Notes under the pieces: generated by a model | Told to the model about the DNA's origin: nothing | What the model saw: only the letters and a program-made list of their open reading frames with translations | Databases searched by the model: none | Shown: positions 34,413 through 42,611 of the stretch, in pieces | Numbering within the stretch: position 1 is the first letter of the stretch | Layout: every line of letters begins with the position of its first letter | NCBI GenBank assembly: GCA_965261645.1 | Contig: CBDHDJ010000003.1 | Span: forward strand, 1 to 64,000 | Origin: CBDHDJ01 sp965261645 | GTDB taxonomy: Bacteria; Pseudomonadota; Alphaproteobacteria; SHVV01 | Direction of reading: 5' to 3' | DNA length: 64,000 nt | Program-made: the position numbers and the translations under genes

Positions 34413-35856
34413 CAGCCCGTTGATTAAGTCGGCGCCGTCTGATTCTCTGGTTCCCTGATTTGCAGGGGGATTTGCCGATGGCGATGGGACGGCAGAAGGA
34501 TGGTCAGGGGGACCTGATGGTGAGCTGGTCGGAGATGCCGCGCTCTCCGGGTCATGTGTTTTATGACCGCTTGCAGTCGGTGCTGATCGAGGGCGGCTTC
34601 GACGCCTTTGCCGAGGCGAGCTGCCGGCCTTATTACGCGGTCCGGATGGGCGCGCCCTCGGTGCCGCCCGGGCGCTATTTCCGGATGCACCTGGTGGGCT
34701 ACTTTGAGGGCATCGACAGCGAGCGCGGTCTGGAGTGGCGCTGCTCGGACTCGCTTTCGCTGCGGGCGTTCCTGCGACTGGGGAGCCGTGATCGGGTACC
34801 GGACCATTCCTGGCTGTCACGGAGCCGCACGCGCCTGCCCCATGAAGTCCACGCGGCGGTCTTCGACTGGGTTCTGGTGCTGATCGCCGAGGCGGGGCTG
34901 ATCAAGGGCGAGCGCATCGGCGTCGATGCCTCGACCATGGAGGCCAACGCGGCGCTGCGGAACATCGTGCGGCGCGACAACGGCGAAGGCTACCGGGAGA
35001 TGCTGGAGCGCCTGGCCCGGGAAAGCGGGGTCGAGACACCCACGGCCGAGGACCTGGCGCGTCTGGACCGGAAGCGCAAGGGCAAGAAGCTTTCCAACAC
35101 GGATTGGGTTTCGAAGAGCGACCCCGAGGCCAAGATCACCAAGATGAAGGACGGCACGACGCATCTGGCCTACAAGCCCGAGCACGCGGTGGATCTGGAC
35201 ACCGGCGCGGTGGTGGCGGCCGAGCTGCACCCGGCCGATGAGGGCGACACCACGACGCTTTCCAAGACCCTGGCGAAGGCCGAGGCAAACCTCGAGGCGG
35301 TGGATGCGGCACCGACATCGGAGGACCCGGCCGAATGCGTCGCCGACAAAGGTTATCACTCACGGGCGGTCTTGAGGGCTCTGAACGACAGTCCCTGGAA
35401 GACCCGGATCGCGGCGCCCAAGCAGACCGGCTTTTCGCGCTGGCACGGTGATGAGGCGGCGCGGCGCGCGGTCACCAATAACCGTGCGCGGCTCAAGTCC
35501 GGGGTCGCCCGCGAGGCCTTCAAGCTGCGCGCCGAGATCGTCGAGCGCTGCTTTGCCCACAACCTCGATCGTGGCGGCATGCGACGAACCTGGCTGCGCG
35601 GGCGAGAGAATGTGCACAAGCGATACCTGCTCCACGTCGCCGGCCACAATCTATCGTTACTGATGCGCCAGCTCATCGGCGCCGGCACCCCGCGGGAGGC
35701 CGTGGCGGGCGGATATGGCGGTATTTTCGTTCTGCTCACGCCCACCGGGGCCATGCTGGTGGCACGGGGGGGCTCGCAAAGCGGCCAGACGGCTTTCGCT
35801 GCCGCATTCCTCATCTGGGAGTGAGAGCCGGAAAAAGCCACTTAATCAACGGGCTG
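34413..35856 (+). mobile_element. IS1182-family element (IS1182-a), copy 2
   Basis: Same 1444-bp element as at 21686-23129. Flanks are TTAA on the left and CTAA on the right, so the 4-bp duplication is imperfect or the flanks have been rearranged. It cuts the 5' end of a phage tail gene. Confidence 0.9.
34460..35824 (+). CDS. IS1182-family transposase, copy 2
   Basis: 454 residues, one residue different from copy 1 (threonine instead of alanine in KITKMKDG). The near identity of the copies points to recent transposition. Confidence 0.95.
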   Translation: MQGDLPMAMGRQKDGQGDLMVSWSEMPRSPGHVFYDRLQSVLIEGGFDAFAEASCRPYYAVRMGAPSVPPGRYFRMHLVGYFEGIDSERGLEWRCSDSLSLRAFLRLGSRDRVPDHSWLSRSRTRLPHEVHAAVFDWVLVLIAEAGLIKGERIGVDASTMEANAALRNIVRRDNGEGYREMLERLARESGVETPTAEDLARLDRKRKGKKLSNTDWVSKSDPEAKITKMKDGTTHLAYKPEHAVDLDTGAVVAAELHPADEGDTTTLSKTLAKAEANLEAVDAAPTSEDPAECVADKGYHSRAVLRALNDSPWKTRIAAPKQTGFSRWHGDEAARRAVTNNRARLKSGVAREAFKLRAEIVERCFAHNLDRGGMRRTWLRGRENVHKRYLLHVAGHNLSLLMRQLIGAGTPREAVAGGYGGIFVLLTPTGAMLVARGGSQSGQTAFAAAFLIWE

Positions 35857-36398
35857 CTAAGGACGCCGAGCGGATCGCGCGATCCTTCAACGACCTGATC
35901 GGCCCGAAGGGGCTTGACAGGATTCGCCGCAAGGCCGTTAACGAAGTCGGCTCAAAGGTGCGGAAGCAAACCCGGTCGCTCGCTGGGGTTGTGTTTGGGA
36001 CCAGTGCGGCGGCGCTGTCCGTTCAAGGAAAGGCAGCGGCGCCGGGCTCCACTGATCCGACCTACAGGCTCCGGTTCGCGTCGAGGATTCCGATAAGCAA
36101 GCTGAAGGCGAAACACCGCAAAGTCACGCGCTCGCGCGGCCGTGCATCGCTTGTGATCGACACACCGATCAATAACGCGATTAGGTTCCGGTCGATCCGG
36201 CGCGAGGGATCGCGGTTTATTTTGTTGAAGGCGGGCGAGCTTCCCGAGCGGGCTGTCGGCGGCTTCTTTACGGTCGCGCGCGAAGCGTTCGATCGCTACC
36301 CCGAATTGGCGACACTGAGAAAGCGGGCGGCGCGGGACTTGTCCAAGGCGGTCTCGAGGGCGATCCGCGACCACTTGGCGAAGAGGAGAAACCGATGA
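35857..36398 (+). pseudogene. Phage minor tail protein Z-like gene, 5' truncated by IS1182
   Basis: About 180 codons remain (SFNDLIGPKGLDRIRRKAVN, later LRFASRIPISKLKAKHRKV). The layout resembles minor tail protein Z of lambda/Mu-like phages, with basic helical ends. The N-terminus is replaced by IS1182 sequence. It overlaps the next gene by 4 nt, as in phage tail operons. Confidence 0.6.
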
Positions 36399-36967
36399 CA
36401 CAGATTGCGGCGACCGATTCGGCGTTGGTCCGGCTGCTCGAGGGCTGCGGCTTTCCTGGCGTCGATATCGCAAGCGGCCCGCATGAATGGGACGGCGGAT
36501 ATGTCCAGCGGTTGCTGACAAGCGCTCCGGCTATCCGAGTCGTTTTCATGGGCGCCGAGCCATACAGCGACACCGCCACATCGACCTCGCTCAACATGCT
36601 GGGACGATGGGCGGCTTACTGCATCGTCGGCTGGAACGGGCAGGACGAAAAGGAGCGCCGCATTGGCGCGGGCGCGGGCTACGACCTGCTGCACAGGACG
36701 GCCAGCGCCCTGCACTCCGCGATCCTGACGGATGAGGACGGCGACCGCCTTCCCATTGCCAGCGTCACCGGCTTGGAGGTGTTGACCGATAGCGCGCTCG
36801 ATATCTCGAATCTGTGGATTGCCGCGGTCGAGATTTCGATTGAGTTGCCGCTTGACCTCATGCCAGAGTGCATCGGGCCGCTCGACGATTTCCTCAAAAT
36901 CAGAGGCGACATCGATCTCCCGGACCCGGCCGTTGATCTCCCGCTCGACACCGACCTCCCGCAGTAG
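36395..36967 (+). CDS. Mu Gp37-like (DUF1834-type) phage protein
   Basis: A 190-residue protein whose centre (VVFMGAEPYSDT, then RWAAYCIVGWNGQDEKERR, then AGYDLLHRTASALHSAIL) resembles Gp37-type tail-completion proteins of Mu-like phages. It starts inside the end of the tail gene upstream. No head or replication genes follow, so this is a prophage remnant. Confidence 0.6.
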   Translation: MTQIAATDSALVRLLEGCGFPGVDIASGPHEWDGGYVQRLLTSAPAIRVVFMGAEPYSDTATSTSLNMLGRWAAYCIVGWNGQDEKERRIGAGAGYDLLHRTASALHSAILTDEDGDRLPIASVTGLEVLTDSALDISNLWIAAVEISIELPLDLMPECIGPLDDFLKIRGDIDLPDPAVDLPLDTDLPQ

Positions 36968-36977
36968 GAGCCGACCG

Positions 36978-37238
36978 TTGCGCCGTCTGCCAGCCACTTC
37001 CCCGCGCACCGGAAAGCTGCTCGCCGCCGGCACCACGCGGGCCGATGAGCGCCGAATCGCAAAGGGCGCTACGCTCGGCCGGGGGATAGACAAGACTTTG
37101 CCCGGCAAGCCTACGCGACGGTGTTCCGCGTGCGGCAACATGTTTCGGCAGACCGTCAGACGGCGGCGCCTTTGCGGCGATTGTTTCCGGCGGGCCAGTG
37201 GCGACCCCGAGACCTATTCAGCCCCCGATTCAGCATAA
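36978..37238 (+). CDS. Small zinc-ribbon-like protein
   Basis: 86 residues from TTG 36978, which has TAGGAG 7 nt upstream. Two cysteine pairs (RRCSACGNMF and RLCGDCFRRA) form a likely zinc ribbon. The basic N-terminus suggests DNA or RNA binding. Family not recognised; perhaps part of the same prophage. Confidence 0.5.
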   Translation: MRRLPATSPRTGKLLAAGTTRADERRIAKGATLGRGIDKTLPGKPTRRCSACGNMFRQTVRRRRLCGDCFRRASGDPETYSAPDSA

Positions 37239-37351
37239 TATCCTCTGCCAGCGCCGAGGCGTGGCACGGCGAGTCCGACTCGCGCCTACCCCCTCTGACC
37301 GAATGACGACTCGGCGATCCTGGGGGCTGTGAGGCGGTCTGAATTCAATTG

Positions 37352-37380
37352 TTGACATCGGGTGGCACCCACGACAGGAT
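37352..37380 (+). promoter_or_regulatory. Possible sigma-70 promoter ahead of the integrase operon
   Basis: A perfect -35 TTGACA (37352-37357) is followed after 17 bases by CAGGAT (37375-37380), a weak -10. The first gene starts at 37402. Confidence 0.35.
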
Positions 37381-37401
37381 GGCGGCCTGGACATTCTGAC
37401 C

Positions 37402-37737
37402 ATGCCGCGCAATCCACAAGACACTGACATTCGAGTGATGATCCCGCGCCGTTCCGTGGCCGCGTGGAAACGTGTGGCGGCACAGCTAAGCCCGCTCTTG
37501 AAGAGTGTCGGAGTCGAGCCGACTAACGCAAATCTCGCCGCCGCGATGATCGAAGTGCTGGACGGGCTGAACAACCCGAACAGCATTCCATCGGCCGATC
37601 CGGATTCCCCGATTGAGCAATGGCCGGACGGCTCGGGCATGAGGATAGCAAGCGGGCGGCGCCTTGATCCTGGCGAATCACCAACCGAGGGCCGTGGCGA
37701 TCCTATTCAACCGCCACCGAAAGCCGAGGGCGACTGA
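37402..37737 (+). CDS. Hypothetical protein, first gene of integrase operon
   Basis: 111 residues; the N-terminal half (VMIPRRSVAAWKRVAAQLSP) looks helical and the C-terminal half is rich in proline and acidic residues. Family not recognised. Its stop overlaps the next start (TGATG), so the three genes 37402-39031 form one operon with the integrase. Confidence 0.55.
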   Translation: MPRNPQDTDIRVMIPRRSVAAWKRVAAQLSPLLKSVGVEPTNANLAAAMIEVLDGLNNPNSIPSADPDSPIEQWPDGSGMRIASGRRLDPGESPTEGRGDPIQPPPKAEGD

Positions 37738-37949
37738 TGGCGCTGCCGCTCACCGCATCGAAGGTCCGTGACTATCTGCGGGCCATGCGCGACGCCGGCT
37801 TTGACCGGGGGCGGCTTGAAATCCACGGCCCGGACGGGGCAACCGTGCGGATCATCGCCGGGGCGGACGACGGCGCCGAGCCCGAAACCGAGACCGAGGG
37901 CGACGATCCGATCATGGACAAGATCAATAAACGAGGGGGGGAGAAATGA
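37737..37949 (+). CDS. Hypothetical protein, second gene of integrase operon
   Basis: 70 residues; SKVRDYLRAMRDAGFDRGRL followed by a short beta region and an acidic tail. Similar short proteins precede some phage integrases, so a role as excision factor is possible but there is no clear HTH. It overlaps the integrase start by 4 nt (ATGA). Confidence 0.5.
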   Translation: MALPLTASKVRDYLRAMRDAGFDRGRLEIHGPDGATVRIIAGADDGAEPETETEGDDPIMDKINKRGGEK

Positions 37950-39031
37950 GACGGAGGACCGCGAACAAGTTTCAAGGCGTCACCGTGGTTTCGGATCGGC
38001 ACGGCAAGCTGCGCCACCGGCTGCGCCGCACGGTCGAGGGGCGCCGCATAGACTGCTACTTGCCCGGGCCGTTCGGCTCGGTCGAATTCATCGCCGCCTA
38101 CGAGGAAGCGATGGCGGGCGCACGCTCGACCGCCGTGAGGACCGCAACCGATACCGTGGCGTATCTGGTGGACCGCTACATTGCATCGCGGCCCTTCCGC
38201 GATCTCGCCGGCACCACGCAATCCGCCAAGCTGGGGCGCATGGACTGGATTAGGCGCATGGTGGGCGATGTCCGCTATGCCTACCTGGAGCCGCGCCACA
38301 TCGCGGCGTTGATGGAAAAGAAGGGCGGCCCGGCAGCGGCCAACCGACTCAAGAAAGACTTGGGCCAAATCTACCGCCACGCCGCCAAGGCCGCCGGCTA
38401 CACCGGCCGCAACCCTGCCGCGCTGGCGGACTCGCACAAGACGGACAGCGACGGCTTCCACACCTGGACGGACGGCGAGATTGCCGCCTATCGGGAGCAC
38501 CACGCCAGCGGCACCATGCCCCGCCTCGCGCTCGAAATTTTCCTTGGCACCGGAGCGGCCCGCCAAGACGCGGCGGCGCTGACGCGGACCAACATTCGCG
38601 GCGGGCAACTGACCTACCGGCGCGGCAAGACCGGGCAGGCTGTCACGGTGCCTATCGTGCCGGAGCTTGCCGCCGAGATTTCACAACTGCCGCCGGATCG
38701 CCTTGTGCTGATAACCAAACGCTCCGGCCGCACCCTGAGCGCTGATACGCTCGGGCGATCCTTCGGGGCATGGTGCGCCGAAGCGGGCTTGCCCGCGAAA
38801 GGCACGGCGCGCGGACTCCGCAAGGCCGGAGCTCGCCGCCTCGCCGAGGCGGGCGCCACGGAATATCAAATCATGGCGTTCCTGGGCCACGCAAACCCGA
38901 CCGTCGCGGCGCATTACTGCGCTGCCGCCAACCGGGGCACGATGGCCGCTGCCGGTGTCGCCAAGCTGCGATCCGTGGGCGGCAACGAGTTGTCCAACCT
39001 TGAGTCCCGGTTGGACAAAGGAGGCTCGTAA
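37946..39031 (+). CDS. Tyrosine site-specific recombinase (integrase)
   Basis: A 361-residue integrase. The catalytic domain begins near residue 175. Its first arginine is in LGTGAARQDAAALT, the second conserved block is RGLRKAGARRLAEAG, the histidine is in AFLGHANPT and the nucleophile is the tyrosine of VAAHYCAA. The usual H of HxLR is replaced by arginine-glycine (ARGLRK), a known variation. The N-terminal SAM-like core-binding domain is present. No tRNA lies next to it, so its attachment site is unclear. Confidence 0.9.
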   Translation: MRRRTANKFQGVTVVSDRHGKLRHRLRRTVEGRRIDCYLPGPFGSVEFIAAYEEAMAGARSTAVRTATDTVAYLVDRYIASRPFRDLAGTTQSAKLGRMDWIRRMVGDVRYAYLEPRHIAALMEKKGGPAAANRLKKDLGQIYRHAAKAAGYTGRNPAALADSHKTDSDGFHTWTDGEIAAYREHHASGTMPRLALEIFLGTGAARQDAAALTRTNIRGGQLTYRRGKTGQAVTVPIVPELAAEISQLPPDRLVLITKRSGRTLSADTLGRSFGAWCAEAGLPAKGTARGLRKAGARRLAEAGATEYQIMAFLGHANPTVAAHYCAAANRGTMAAAGVAKLRSVGGNELSNLESRLDKGGS

Positions 39032-39104
39032 GCCCTTGCTCGAGCGCAATAAATTTTCGGATCAAACAATCCCTAGGGGATTGTGAGCGGGAATGAGCAA
39101 GGGC
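39032..39104. repeat. Nested inverted repeats spanning the copA start
   Basis: GCCCTTGCTC (39032-39041) pairs perfectly with GAGCAAGGGC (39095-39104), which overlaps codons 1-4 of the ATPase gene. Between them CAATCCC and GGGATTG (39067-39083) form a second hairpin. It could fold in the mRNA over the start codon, or be an integrase-related site. Confidence 0.6.
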
Positions 39105-41312
39105 GTGAATACGAAAGCCGAGGACGATCGCCAGGCAGAGATCGCTCACCCTCCGATGGTCCCGGATCAGGCCAAGGACGCAGGGCTAGGCGCCGGCGAG
39201 CCCCATACCTGCCCGATGCATCCCGAGGTGCGCCGCCCCGGGCCGGGGGATTGCCCGATTTGCGGTATGGCGCTCGAGCCGGTTCTCGCGGCCGAGGTAG
39301 CTGGCCCGAGCGCGGAGCTTCGCGACATGCAGCGGCGCTTCTGGGTCGCGCTGGTGTTCACGGTTCCGCTGTTCGCTATCGCTATGGGGGAGGCCGTGTT
39401 GCCCGGCCTGCTCCAGCGCGACGCCGAGGGTTGGTATTGGCTCTGGCTCCAGTTGGTGTTGGCGACGCCGGTCATCCTGTGGGCCGGCGCGCCATTCTTC
39501 GTGCGGGGGTGGCGCTCGGTCCTCTCCCGCCGCCTCAACATGTTCACCCTCATCGCGATGGGAACCGGCGTGGCCTATCTCTACAGCGTCGTCGCCACGC
39601 TCGCGCCCGGCCTATTCCCGCAGGTCTTTCGCGACGAACAGGGTGCGCTCGCCGTCTATTTCGAGGCCGCGGCGGTGATTACCACGCTCGTGCTGTTGGG
39701 CCAGGTGCTGGAGCTGAGGGCGCGGGAGCAGACCGGTCAGGCGCTCCGCTCGCTCATTGATCTGGCGCCGAAGACCGCGCGCGTGATCGGCGCGGACGGG
39801 ACGGAACAGGACGGTCCCCTCGATGCCGTCCAACCGGGGGACCGCCTCCGCGTTCGCCCGGGCGAGAAGGTGCCGGTCGATGGCGAGGTTGTCGAAGGCG
39901 GGAGTGCGATTGATGAATCCTTGATCACGGGTGAGCCGATCCCGACCGAAATTGGCCCGGGCAACAAGGTGATCGGCGGTGCCCTTAATGGGACCGGCAG
40001 TTTCATCATGCGCGCCGAACGGGTAGGGCGCGAGACCATGCTGGCGCAGATCGTTGAGATGGTCGCAGAGGCGCAACGAAGCCGGGCGCCCATCCAGCGT
40101 CTCGCCGATGTCGTGGCAGGCTATTTCGTGCCGGCGGTGATTATCGTGGCCGCCCTCTCGTTCATTGCGTGGTCGATCTATGGGCCGCCGCCGGCGTTGG
40201 CCTTCGGCATCATCGCGGCGGTCTCGGTCCTCATCATCGCCTGTCCCTGCGCGCTTGGCTTGGCGACGCCCATGTCGATCATGGTGGCGACGGGCCGTGG
40301 CGCCCAGGCCGGCGTGCTCATCAAGAACGCCGCCGCGCTCGAGCGATTGGAGGCCGTGGATACCCTGATCGTCGACAAAACGGGTACGCTGACCGAGGGC
40401 AAGCCGAAGGTCGCCGCGATCGTACCTGCGCCCGGCCTGGCGGACGACGGACTTCTGCGCCTGGCGGCGAGCCTCGAGCGGGGCAGCGAGCATCCACTCG
40501 CCCAGGCGATCGTCGAAGCGGCCGCGGAACGCGGCTTGGCTCTCGGCGTGGCCCGGGAATTTTCCGCCGAGGCCGGCAAAGGGGTCAGCGGCGAGGTCGA
40601 GGGCCGCCGCATCGGCTTGGGCAACGCCAGCTTCTTGCAGGACCAGCATGTCGATCCAGGGGCGTTTGCCGAACAGGCCGATGCGCTCCGGCGCGAGGGC
40701 GCAACGGTGATGTTCGTCCTGATCGATGCTTCGATGGCCGGGCTGATCGCCGTGAACGATCCGATCAAGGACACCGCGCCGGGTGCCTTGCACGAGCTCC
40801 GTCAGGACGGGGTCCACATCGTCATGCTGACCGGCGACAACCGGATCACCGCGGAGGCCGTGGCGCGCAAGCTCGCGATCGATTCGGTCGAGGCCGAGGT
40901 ACTGCCGCAGCGCAAGGGCGAGGTCGTGAAACGGCTTCGCCAGGAGGGGCACGTCGTCGCCATGGCGGGCGACGGCATCAACGATGCGCCGGCGCTGGCC
41001 GAGGCCGATGTCGGAATTGCCATGGCGACCGGCGCGGATATCGCCATGGAAAGCGCGAGCGTGACGTTGTTGCGGGGTGATCTGGGCGGTATCGTGCGGG
41101 CCCGCCGCTTGAGCAAAGCGACGATGCGCAATATCCGCGAGAACCTGTTCTTTGCCTTCGCCTACAACACGCTCGGAGTGCCCATCGCGGCGGGCGTGCT
41201 GTTCCCTTGGTTGGGTCTGTTGTTGAGCCCGATGGTCGCCGCGGCCGCCATGAGCCTGAGCTCGGTCTCGGTCATCGCCAATGCGCTCCGCTTACGGCGC
41301 GGGACGCTCTAA
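39093..41312 (+). CDS. copA: Copper-type P1B ATPase
   Basis: A 739-residue heavy-metal exporter of the inner membrane that moves Cu(I) out of the cytoplasm using ATP. The N-terminus has a heavy-metal-binding segment (HTCPMHPEVRRPGPGDCPIC, about residues 30-55) instead of a ferredoxin-like domain. Eight membrane segments surround ITGEP in the actuator domain, the ion site CPC (about residues 384-386, IACPCALGLATP), the phosphorylated aspartate in DKTGTLTEG (about 428), SEHPLAQA, and MAGDGINDAPAL. The CPC plus C-terminal NLFFAFAYN and MSLSSVSVIANALR are those of copper, not zinc or cadmium, pumps. It follows the integrase by 61 bp and is probably island cargo. Confidence 0.93.
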   Translation: MSKGVNTKAEDDRQAEIAHPPMVPDQAKDAGLGAGEPHTCPMHPEVRRPGPGDCPICGMALEPVLAAEVAGPSAELRDMQRRFWVALVFTVPLFAIAMGEAVLPGLLQRDAEGWYWLWLQLVLATPVILWAGAPFFVRGWRSVLSRRLNMFTLIAMGTGVAYLYSVVATLAPGLFPQVFRDEQGALAVYFEAAAVITTLVLLGQVLELRAREQTGQALRSLIDLAPKTARVIGADGTEQDGPLDAVQPGDRLRVRPGEKVPVDGEVVEGGSAIDESLITGEPIPTEIGPGNKVIGGALNGTGSFIMRAERVGRETMLAQIVEMVAEAQRSRAPIQRLADVVAGYFVPAVIIVAALSFIAWSIYGPPPALAFGIIAAVSVLIIACPCALGLATPMSIMVATGRGAQAGVLIKNAAALERLEAVDTLIVDKTGTLTEGKPKVAAIVPAPGLADDGLLRLAASLERGSEHPLAQAIVEAAAERGLALGVAREFSAEAGKGVSGEVEGRRIGLGNASFLQDQHVDPGAFAEQADALRREGATVMFVLIDASMAGLIAVNDPIKDTAPGALHELRQDGVHIVMLTGDNRITAEAVARKLAIDSVEAEVLPQRKGEVVKRLRQEGHVVAMAGDGINDAPALAEADVGIAMATGADIAMESASVTLLRGDLGGIVRARRLSKATMRNIRENLFFAFAYNTLGVPIAAGVLFPWLGLLLSPMVAAAAMSLSSVSVIANALRLRRGTL

Positions 41313-41384
41313 GGTGCAGGGAGTGGCAGATAGCCGCCAAAATGGCCGGCGGAATGGAGTGCGCCCCTCTATGTCCGGACAGGA

Positions 41385-42179
41385 TCACTCGGCGGCCTTG
41401 ACCGTATGCCGGGCATGTTGATCCTCGAACTGTACCGGGCTCAGATATCCGAGCGCGGAGTGGAGACGTCGTGAGTTGTAGACCTCATCGATGAATCTGG
41501 GAAGGTCTGCGGTAACGTCGTCGAAAGTCTCGTATTCCATGAGATAGACTGCTTCGACCTTGAGCGTCTTCATGAAACTCTCAGCCATAGCGTTCTCGTA
41601 AGGGTTGCCACGCCGGCTCATCGAGCCGATCAGCCCATGTTTGGCGAGCAGCTTGCGATAGTCTGCCGCTGCGTATTGCGATCCGCGATCCGAATGGTGG
41701 ATACAGCCCCTTGGCGGCTGTCGTGACCGGACAGCGGCCTTGAGCGCTGCCAAGGTGAGCCGCGTATCGATCGAGCGGCTGATGGCATAACCAACGACGC
41801 GGCGTGACCACGCATCGAGGATGACGGCGGCATAAACGAAGCCAACGGCGATCGCGACGTAGGTGATGTCTGCGACCCAGAGCTGGTTCGGCCTGTCGGC
41901 CGTAACGTCCTTGGCGCGGTTGGAGAAGATCGGACTATCGTGATCGCTGTCGGTTGTGGCGATGAAACGCCTGCGACGCTTGGGCTGTAGGTCGTGCTGG
42001 CGCATCAGACGGCGGATCTTCTTACCGTTGACGACGATCCCCTGATGGCGTAGCTCGGCCCCGACACGTCGATAGCCGTAAGCCTCAAACTCTTCGCAGA
42101 TCGCCGTGATGCGGGCGACGATCTCGGTGTCGGCCTCGGTCGCCGGCGTATCGTAGTAGGTGGAGCGCGGCAGGCCCAT
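41385..42179 (-). CDS. IS3-b transposase OrfB, copy 2
   Basis: 264 residues, identical to copy 1 at 23891-24685, with all three catalytic motifs. Intact. Confidence 0.95.
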   Translation of the reverse strand: MGLPRSTYYDTPATEADTEIVARITAICEEFEAYGYRRVGAELRHQGIVVNGKKIRRLMRQHDLQPKRRRRFIATTDSDHDSPIFSNRAKDVTADRPNQLWVADITYVAIAVGFVYAAVILDAWSRRVVGYAISRSIDTRLTLAALKAAVRSRQPPRGCIHHSDRGSQYAAADYRKLLAKHGLIGSMSRRGNPYENAMAESFMKTLKVEAVYLMEYETFDDVTADLPRFIDEVYNSRRLHSALGYLSPVQFEDQHARHTVKAAE

Positions 42180-42529
42180 CAGACGACATCCTCGCGCGAT
42201 GGTGAGCCCACGGGGCCGGCAATCACGGACGTAGTCGCGCTTCTCGGCCGTGGTGCGCTCTTGAGTGCCCCTTTTAGAAACTCGATCTCCAGCGCCTGCC
42301 GGCCTACCAGGCGCTCAAGGGCAGAGATCTTCGCCTCAAATTCCTGGAGAAGGCCGGCGGCCTCCACGTCTTCGTCAAACGCGCCGGCTTCGAGCTTCGA
42401 CACCCAGATGCGGATCAGGTTGCGCGAGACGTCGTGGCGCCTGGCCAGCCCGTGAAGGGTCTCGCCTCCGAGATATTCCTGAGCAACCTGTCGCTTGAAC
42501 TCAATACTGTAGGTTCGGTGCTTGGCCAT
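42179..42529 (-). CDS. IS3-b transposase OrfA, copy 2
   Basis: Identical to copy 1 at 23541-23891, including the A4G4 run near its end. In-frame ATGs upstream at 42538 and 42556 are alternatives. Confidence 0.88.
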   Translation of the reverse strand: MAKHRTYSIEFKRQVAQEYLGGETLHGLARRHDVSRNLIRIWVSKLEAGAFDEDVEAAGLLQEFEAKISALERLVGRQALEIEFLKGALKSAPRPRSATTSVIAGPVGSPSREDVV

Positions 42530-42611
42530 GGCTTCCATCCTCTGAAAGCCCAGCATTCCCGGTCAATTCCAAACGTGCAACCTGTCCACCCTCAGGGGCG
42601 CACTCCAGAAG

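Larger units (their letters stand above)
41355..42607 (-). mobile_element. IS3-family element (IS3-b), copy 2
   Basis: An inverted copy of the IS3 at 23463-24713, with two extra bases near its left end (CCCCTCTATG against CCCCTATG). The duplication is GAA (41352-41354, 42608-42610), different from that of copy 1. It lies between the copper ATPase and the core genome and ends 4 bp before the next start codon. Confidence 0.92.

Noticed and set aside
23463..42607. The two inverted IS3-b copies as ends of an 18-kb composite transposon carrying the copper ATPase
   Set aside because: Each copy has its own 3-bp duplication (GAG and GAA), so they inserted separately; the segment is not bounded by a shared target repeat.
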